This document shows positions 1 to 4,078 of a stretch of 6,473 nucleotides of DNA, piece by piece. The stretch spans positions 1 to 6,473 of the forward strand of contig JAKMEU010000006.1 of NCBI GenBank assembly GCA_022425845.1, written 5' to 3'. Positions within the stretch are counted from its first letter, which is position 1. Each line of letters opens with the position of its first letter. Below the pieces are notes generated by a model. That model saw only the letters and a list, made by a program, of their open reading frames with translations, searched no databases and was not told where the DNA came from. The DNA is from Luminiphilus sp. (lineage in GTDB: Bacteria; Pseudomonadota; Gammaproteobacteria; Pseudomonadales; Halieaceae). Made by a program: the position numbers and the translations under genes.

Positions 1-1
1 T

Positions 2-475
2 AATGAAATTGATAACGATGAGCAGGTGAAATCGCTACTGCCTGGGCTGGTCGAAAAAAGTGAGGCGCTGGCCGAGATCGTAGCCCGGGGTCTGAGCAGC
101 AGTAAGGACTATCAGAAAGTCATCGATGCCGTATTCAATGCCTGGGTGAGTCCCGATTGCCCCGATTGCGGGATCACGCCATGGCCCGTCTACAGGGATG
201 GTGTGCAGGCGGCGTTGAATCACATTATGGAATCGGTGGGCGCCGGGAAAAATACGGCTGTTTTCACCTCCGGAGGGACTATCGCGACGGCGGTTGGATT
301 GATTGTGGGCGTCGATCACACGGGGTTTTATCAGTTTTACGAACCGGTGATGAATTGCTCGATCACGCGATTTATCTACAGTCGGTCCCGGGTTTCATTA
401 TCCAATTTCAATGACGCAGCCCACCTGCAGTTGCTGTCTGCGCAGCTGAATGAATCGCTGGTGACCTATCGATGA
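2..475 (+). CDS. Histidine phosphatase family protein, C-terminal part (5' end outside window)
   Basis: The reading frame is open to the left edge, so this is the last ~157 residues of a protein that is probably about 230-240 residues long. The GTG at 26 is only an internal codon, not a believable start. The visible part begins at an NEID motif, which in this branch of the phosphoglycerate-mutase superfamily carries the acidic proton-donor residue; the N-terminal RHG phosphohistidine motif must lie upstream. Further on come VFTSGGTIA (around 262-288), NCSITR, FNDAAHLQLL and a C-terminal LVTYR. I recall this same pattern from Pseudomonas-type histidine phosphatases, in which SGG stands where most superfamily members have the second catalytic histidine (SHGG). 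The substrate is unknown. The stop overlaps the start of the next phosphatase (ATGA), so the two are probably co-transcribed and translationally coupled. Family assignment is firm; function is not. Confidence 0.88.
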   Translation, partial: NEIDNDEQVKSLLPGLVEKSEALAEIVARGLSSSKDYQKVIDAVFNAWVSPDCPDCGITPWPVYRDGVQAALNHIMESVGAGKNTAVFTSGGTIATAVGLIVGVDHTGFYQFYEPVMNCSITRFIYSRSRVSLSNFNDAAHLQLLSAQLNESLVTYR

Positions 476-1023
476 ATTCGTTGTGGTTGGTGCGGCACGG
501 TGAAGCTGCTGCGAGTTGGGGGGAGCACGCTGATCCGGGTCTCAGCGACAGTGGGCATCAGCAGGCTGAAGCCGCGGCGGAGGCGCTACTCGCCTGTTTG
601 CCGGAGGGAGTCGAGCTTGTCAGCAGCCCGAAGGCTCGGGCACTGGAGACGGCCGCTCCCCTGGCCAGCCGCCTGGAACGTGGCGTTCAGGTTGTCGACG
701 CCTTCAGGGAGATCGATGCGCCGGTGCCTTTGGCGGATCGGCAGACCTGGCTGCGGGGTTTTATGAAGCAGACCTGGGATCAGCAGGGTGACCCACTCTG
801 GCAGTGGCGCAGCGATATAATTGCTGCGCTTCAGGACCTCAATGCCCCGACGGTGATTTTTACGCATTTCCTTGTTATCAATACGGTGGTGGCTCACTGT
901 CGCAGGGCACAGGAGACCGTGCAGTGTTGGCCCGATAATGGGTCTATCCATCATTTTGAATGTGGTGGAACTGAGCTGTCCGTTGTGCGCTTGGGCCAGG
1001 AGATGAGCACCGTAGTCAACTAG
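472..1023 (+). CDS. Histidine phosphatase family protein (complete)
   Basis: A 183-residue protein of the phosphoglycerate-mutase-like histidine phosphatase superfamily, probably a cytoplasmic phosphomonoesterase. The core motifs are visible: LVRHGEA at 6-12 with R8 and the phosphoacceptor H9, SSPKARALETA at 51-61 with the phosphate-binding R56, FREID at 78-82 with acidic E80, and FTHFLVINTVV at 130-140 with the second histidine H132. The PDNGSIHHFE segment near the C-terminus is typical of this group. There is no signal peptide or membrane segment. The ATG overlaps the upstream stop by four bases and I see no strong ribosome binding site, which fits translational coupling. It shares the fold with its upstream neighbour but differs clearly in sequence, so the pair is either an old duplication or two recruited paralogues. 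Substrate cannot be told from sequence; phosphohistidine, sugar-phosphate or nucleotide-phosphate activity are all possible. It ends 12 bp from the convergent thioesterase gene. Confidence 0.92.
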   Translation: MNSLWLVRHGEAAASWGEHADPGLSDSGHQQAEAAAEALLACLPEGVELVSSPKARALETAAPLASRLERGVQVVDAFREIDAPVPLADRQTWLRGFMKQTWDQQGDPLWQWRSDIIAALQDLNAPTVIFTHFLVINTVVAHCRRAQETVQCWPDNGSIHHFECGGTELSVVRLGQEMSTVVN

Positions 1024-1035
1024 GCGCTGCGCGCT

Positions 1036-1851
1036 TTAGCGGGTCTTGGGCCGCACCAGGGCCTCTTGTGTTGTAGACGCCAGCAGTACCCCTTCGCGGC
1101 TCCAGATCTGGCCTCGGTTGAAGCCCCGCGCATTCCCGGCCCAGGGACTGTCACATTCGTACAGCAGGTAGTCGGTCACATCTACGGGTTCGTGAAACCA
1201 GATGGCGTGGTCAAGACTGGCGACGACATGGTTGATATCCCAGTCGTTCATGCCCTGAGGGTAAAAAGTGGTACCCAGCAGTGCGCAGTCGGATATCAGT
1301 GCCAGGGCGGCCTGGTGCAGCCGTGGGTCGGGCTCCAGTCCTCCGGCTGCCCTGAACCAATTCTGCTGTTTCTTCTGGGGCTGGTCGCTGCGTGCTGTCA
1401 GGCGTAGTCGGTCAATCTGGTACATGTCGCTGAAGCTTTTGTATTTCGGGCCCAGATCCAATTCTGCGGCTTCTTCAGGAGATAGCACGTCGGGCATGCC
1501 CTCGCTGTGGGTGAAGCCCGCCTCAGTAATCTGATAACTGATTGACGTGTTGAAAATCGCGTCACCGCGCTGTCGGGCAACGACCCGCCGGGTAGCGAAG
1601 GAGCGGCCATCGCGGATAGGGTCGACATCAAACTCAATGGGTGTGGTGGGATCGCCGGCACGCAGGAAATAGGCGTGCATGGAATGGGCCATGAGGGCTT
1701 CGTCTACCGTTTCGTTGGCTGCGAGAAGGCACTGGGCCAGCACCTGCCCACCGAAAATCCTCGGTTGCGGCGTTGGGCTTTTGCCCCGGAACCAGTGGCG
1801 CCCCACTTGTTCGGGCTTGATGAGATCCATGACATCTTGAAAGCTTGGCAC
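1036..1851 (-). CDS. tesB: Acyl-CoA thioesterase II (TesB family)
   Basis: Hydrolyses acyl-CoA to free fatty acid and CoA in the cytoplasm. The 271 residues match the usual TesB length (E. coli 286) and form a double hotdog fold. Visible motifs: RIFGGQVLAQ at 31-40, HSMHAYFLRAGD at 56-67, RDGRSFATRRV at 80-90, then in the second hotdog SLDHAIWFHEP at 212-222, ARGFNRG at 241-247 and ASTTQEALVR at 258-267. The E. coli catalytic Asp/Thr/Gln triad maps to D214, the SP pair at 235-236, and Q262; the Thr column itself appears to be Pro with Ser just before it. The frame can also begin at a TTG three bases upstream, but the GTG at 1851 lies 5 nt after a GGGAGG ribosome binding site while the TTG is only 2 nt away, so I chose GTG. 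It is the second gene of an operon with the tandem TetR regulator, which suggests ligand-controlled expression. Confidence 0.93.
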   Translation of the reverse strand: MPSFQDVMDLIKPEQVGRHWFRGKSPTPQPRIFGGQVLAQCLLAANETVDEALMAHSMHAYFLRAGDPTTPIEFDVDPIRDGRSFATRRVVARQRGDAIFNTSISYQITEAGFTHSEGMPDVLSPEEAAELDLGPKYKSFSDMYQIDRLRLTARSDQPQKKQQNWFRAAGGLEPDPRLHQAALALISDCALLGTTFYPQGMNDWDINHVVASLDHAIWFHEPVDVTDYLLYECDSPWAGNARGFNRGQIWSREGVLLASTTQEALVRPKTR

Positions 1852-1856
1852 CAAAA

Positions 1857-1862
1857 CCTCCC
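1857..1862 (-). promoter_or_regulatory. Ribosome binding site of the thioesterase gene
   Basis: GGGAGG on the minus strand, 5 nt before the GTG at 1851. It sits between the regulator's stop codon and the thioesterase start, and it decides between the TTG at 1854 (2 nt away, too close) and the GTG. Confidence 0.75.
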
Positions 1863-1871
1863 GGGTGCGGG

Positions 1872-3149
1872 TTAGTCGGACGTTGCAGCCAGACCAAAGT
1901 AAAAAACGTCGAAATACTCAATGGCCGCCCGATCGATATCCTCAAGGCGTCGCCATTCACTGATGTCCATGGCCGCGTTGACTGCACCTTCCAGCATATT
2001 CTGCATAATCCCGGCATCGACATCGCGAAACATGCCGCTGGCCTGCCCTTGTCGAACAAATTGTCCCAGGTTGTTACTGGCTGCCTGTGTCCTGGCCAGT
2101 ACCCTCCTGCGAATGGGTGGCGGTAGCGCGGTGATGGTGTTGTAGCGGATCAGGGGGCCGAGGTCGGAATTCTGGATATGGAACACCTGGCGGCAGGCCC
2201 TGTCGAGTTTTTCGGCTGCTGAGAGTGGGCTCTCGTTGATCTCCCGGTATATCGCATCGGTCTGGTCAAGCGAGTACTCGTAGCACTGCGTCAACAGCGC
2301 TTCTTTGTTGGTGAAGTGGTAATAGAACGCGCCTTTCGATACCTGCAGGTATTCGGCGATTTCATCCAGGGAGGTGCCGTTAAAGCCTTTGCGATTAAAA
2401 AACCGCGTTCCGGCCTTGAAGAACGCTTCCTGTTTCAGTCGGTTTTGTGCTTCCCGATCAAACCCTTTGGCCGGGGACACGCCCTCAGCATTGAGTTGAT
2501 GATCTCCGGGAATGTACCCGGCACGCTCGTTGAACAGGCCGTGACTGACGATATCCCGCATGGCCGCACCGGCCAGCTCGGCCTCTTCCCGGGGCATCTC
2601 GTAAAGCCAGTAAAACGACCAGTCCAGGGCTCCAATAAGCGCCCGGGTGGCGGACGTTGAGTGACAGGGCCTGATGACCCCCTGATCAATACCCTCTCTG
2701 ATATAGGAGCGAAATCGAAGAAACATGCGCAGGTATTCGGCGATCAGTGCCTCCCGGTGCTCGTCTTTCAAAGAGGCGAGTTCCAGGGGAGCGGCATAAA
2801 AGTCACCCTGACCTGCCAGCGCCTTCAGGATCGTGGAGATCTGCGACTCCATGAACATCAGAACGCGCTCAAGGGGGTTCTCAGTGGCTGCCTCGACATG
2901 ATCCAGCGTCTCGTGGGCATGACGCATGGCGGCGTCGTAACACTGATAGATCAGATCTTCTTTCGTTTTGACGTAGTAGTACAGGCTGGTCTTGGTAAGC
3001 CCCAGCTTGTTGGCAACGTCGCTCAGGGTCGTCGATCGTGCACCCTTGGTATTGAAAAGCTTCGCCGCTCTGGACAGGATGGCGGAGTGTTTCGCTTCGT
3101 GCTGGATACCGCGATTGAAGGGCGAGCCGTTGTCGGTCACAGTGGGCAA
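1872..3149 (-). CDS. Tandem TetR/AcrR-family regulator: two complete TetR units in one chain
   Basis: A 425-residue DNA-binding regulator, about twice the length of an ordinary TetR protein. Unit 1 has its N-terminal DNA-binding domain at about 20-66, with helix-turn-helix at 41-60 (TLSDVANKLGLTKTSLYYYV), and a ligand/dimer domain to about 207. A linker of roughly 30 residues follows. Unit 2 has its DNA-binding domain at about 239-285, with helix-turn-helix at 260-279 (SLDEIAEYLQVSKGAFYYHF), and a C-terminal domain to the end. The helix-turn-helix regions are similar; the ligand domains are much less so. There is no internal stop and no plausible restart in the linker, so this looks like a true fusion. 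It is followed 17-20 bp later by the thioesterase gene and faces a crotonase gene, so an acyl-CoA-type ligand is a reasonable inference. The start is uncertain: the TTG at 3149 and the GTG at 3140 both lack a ribosome binding site, and the frame stays open upstream to about 3248. Confidence 0.9.
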   Translation of the reverse strand: MPTVTDNGSPFNRGIQHEAKHSAILSRAAKLFNTKGARSTTLSDVANKLGLTKTSLYYYVKTKEDLIYQCYDAAMRHAHETLDHVEAATENPLERVLMFMESQISTILKALAGQGDFYAAPLELASLKDEHREALIAEYLRMFLRFRSYIREGIDQGVIRPCHSTSATRALIGALDWSFYWLYEMPREEAELAGAAMRDIVSHGLFNERAGYIPGDHQLNAEGVSPAKGFDREAQNRLKQEAFFKAGTRFFNRKGFNGTSLDEIAEYLQVSKGAFYYHFTNKEALLTQCYEYSLDQTDAIYREINESPLSAAEKLDRACRQVFHIQNSDLGPLIRYNTITALPPPIRRRVLARTQAASNNLGQFVRQGQASGMFRDVDAGIMQNMLEGAVNAAMDISEWRRLEDIDRAAIEYFDVFYFGLAATSD

Positions 3150-3155
3150 AGTAAG

Positions 3156-3161
3156 ATTATT
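3156..3161 (-). promoter_or_regulatory. Possible -10 element of the tandem TetR gene
   Basis: AATAAT on the minus strand matches five of six bases of the TATAAT consensus. It ends 6 nt before the TTG start at 3149, so a transcript from it would begin at or very near that codon. No good -35 hexamer is seen at 16-18 bp spacing; GTTCAA and AGTTCA are the nearest. Together with the missing ribosome binding site, this hints at a leaderless mRNA. Confidence 0.3.
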
Positions 3162-3197
3162 CGCAAGATTCGATTTTTTGAACTTTAAGTATTTTTT

Positions 3198-3227
3198 TTG
3201 TCCTTGTCCATGTAAGACTGCGATATT
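3198..3227 (+). promoter_or_regulatory. Possible promoter of the crotonase gene
   Basis: TTGTCC at 3198-3203 (four of six bases of the -35 consensus) and GATATT at 3222-3227 (four of six of the -10 consensus), with 18 bp between them. Transcription would begin near 3234, inside the inverted repeat at 3229-3245. It is a weak match, proposed because nothing better is visible upstream of the gene. Confidence 0.25.
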
Positions 3228-3228
3228 C

Positions 3229-3245
3229 AGGTAATAAAAGTACCT
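3229..3245. promoter_or_regulatory. Inverted repeat AGGTA-N7-TACCT, candidate regulator operator
   Basis: Perfect 5-bp arms (3229-3233 and 3241-3245) around a 7-bp centre, 17 bp in all, which is in the size range of TetR operators. It lies just after the proposed crotonase -10, where a bound repressor would block initiation. Arms this short occur by chance fairly often, and it is far (about 80 bp) from the regulator's own start. Confidence 0.25.
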
Positions 3246-3281
3246 TCACTCATCCCTTGCAATGGTTTTTTTAGAGGGCAT

Positions 3282-3287
3282 AGGAGG
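3282..3287 (+). promoter_or_regulatory. Ribosome binding site of the crotonase gene
   Basis: AGGAGG, a full Shine-Dalgarno match, 10 nt before the ATG at 3298. It rules out the in-frame ATG at 3262, which has no such site and would add 12 residues outside the family's usual N-terminus. Confidence 0.85.
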
Positions 3288-3297
3288 CCTTTTCAAC

Positions 3298-4050
3298 ATG
3301 ACACCGACGGTACTCTTTGAACAGAAGGACGGCATCGCCCGGCTGTGGTTTAACCGTTCCCAGCGCCGCAATGCACTGGGCCAGGCAGAGCTCAGCGGCA
3401 TAACGGCCGCTCTGGACAGTCTGGAGAGCCAGACCCGCGTCCTGGTTGTCAGCGCCGCTGAGGGGCCAACGTTTTGCGCGGGGGCTGACCTACAGCAGAT
3501 TCGCGCCGGAGAGCTCGACGGCGATCAGTTTCAGCAGGTCACCAATCGCCTTGCCGATCTGTCGATACCCACGCTTTGCGTGATCAATGGCCATATCTTT
3601 GGCGGTGGCTGCGAATTGGCAATGTCCTGCGATTTCAGAATGGCGGCCAATGACATCGTCATGCGGGTACCGGCTTCCGCCATTGGCTTGTGTTACCCCG
3701 TGGAAGGTATAGAACGGTTTGTTGCTCGACTGGGCGTGACACTGGCAAAACGAATTCTCGTGGGTGCTGAAGAATTTACAGCAGCCGAAATGCTGGAACA
3801 CGGGATTGTCAGTCGGTTGGCTCCGGCAAAAGAACTCGCCGATGAGGCCGACATTCTTGCCTCGGCTCTGGCTCAGCGAGCGCCTCTTGCCGTGGCGGCC
3901 ATGCTGAAAATTATTCGTCAGGCGGAACGGGGAGGCATCGATTTTGCTGAAGCCCGCGATCTCGCGGCGCAATGCAGCGCTTCGGATGACTTGATAGAGG
4001 GGTTGGCAGCGCAGAAGGAGCGCAGGGCGCCGATTTTCTCAGGCCGCTAG
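3298..4050 (+). CDS. Enoyl-CoA hydratase/isomerase (crotonase) family protein
   Basis: A 250-residue crotonase-fold enzyme acting on an acyl-CoA thioester in the cytoplasm; the length is normal for the family. The oxyanion-hole segments are clear: FCAGADL at 59-65 and NGHIFGGGCELAMSCDFRMA at 97-116. The first catalytic glutamate of enoyl-CoA hydratase aligns with E106 (GGGCE). The second, which follows a proline in the hydratase motif, aligns with A126 in VPASAIGLCYP (124-134), so classical hydration is doubtful. Isomerase, decarboxylase or another crotonase reaction is possible, and related proteins with PAxxxGL in this place are common. I chose the ATG at 3298 because of the AGGAGG ten bases upstream and because MTPTVLFEQKDGIARLWFNR fits the usual N-terminal strand. 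Divergent from the tandem TetR-thioesterase operon, it is probably controlled by that regulator. It ends 28 bp from the convergent kinase gene. Confidence 0.9.
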   Translation: MTPTVLFEQKDGIARLWFNRSQRRNALGQAELSGITAALDSLESQTRVLVVSAAEGPTFCAGADLQQIRAGELDGDQFQQVTNRLADLSIPTLCVINGHIFGGGCELAMSCDFRMAANDIVMRVPASAIGLCYPVEGIERFVARLGVTLAKRILVGAEEFTAAEMLEHGIVSRLAPAKELADEADILASALAQRAPLAVAAMLKIIRQAERGGIDFAEARDLAAQCSASDDLIEGLAAQKERRAPIFSGR

Positions 4051-4078
4051 GCAGCCCCTCACGTTCGCGAGTGCTGTG

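Larger units (their letters stand above)
3150..3297. promoter_or_regulatory. Divergent control region between tandem TetR gene and crotonase gene
   Basis: About 148 bp, clearly richer in A and T than the genes on either side. It must hold the promoters of both divergent transcripts. Visible elements: a -10-like hexamer for the minus strand at 3156-3161; a repeated AAGATT at 3153-3158 and 3165-3170; a run of eight T at 3192-3199; a doubled TTGTCC at 3198-3209; an inverted repeat at 3229-3245; and a strong ribosome binding site at 3282-3287. Since TetR-family regulators commonly act on adjacent divergent promoters, the operator is most likely here. The region as a whole is well supported; individual sites are weaker. 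Confidence 0.7.

Noticed and set aside
1024..1037. GCGC-TGC-GCGC hairpin followed by TTTA between the convergent phosphatase and thioesterase genes
   Set aside because: A 4-bp stem with only three T is too weak to call a terminator, and the gap between the genes is just 12 bp.
1828..1830. ATG at 1830 (minus strand) as the thioesterase start
   Set aside because: It lies too far from the GGGAGG site at 1857-1862. The GTG at 1851 is well spaced and keeps N-terminal residues normally present in TesB proteins.
2661..3188. 175-codon open frame on the plus strand across the regulator gene
   Set aside because: It is antisense to the well-supported TetR unit 1, shows no recognisable domain, and is an expected shadow of a GC-rich coding strand.
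3262..3297. In-frame ATG at 3262 as the crotonase start
   Set aside because: It has no ribosome binding site and adds 12 residues (MVFLEGIGGLFN) outside the usual family N-terminus. The ATG at 3298 has AGGAGG ten bases upstream.
3490..3972. 160-codon open frame on the minus strand within the crotonase gene
   Set aside because: It is antisense to conserved crotonase motifs and has no domain or ribosome binding site; a shadow frame.
4051..4078. Possible terminator in the convergent gap between crotonase and kinase (CTCACGTTCGCGAG)
   Set aside because: The arms pair poorly, with mismatches, and no T-tract follows on either strand.
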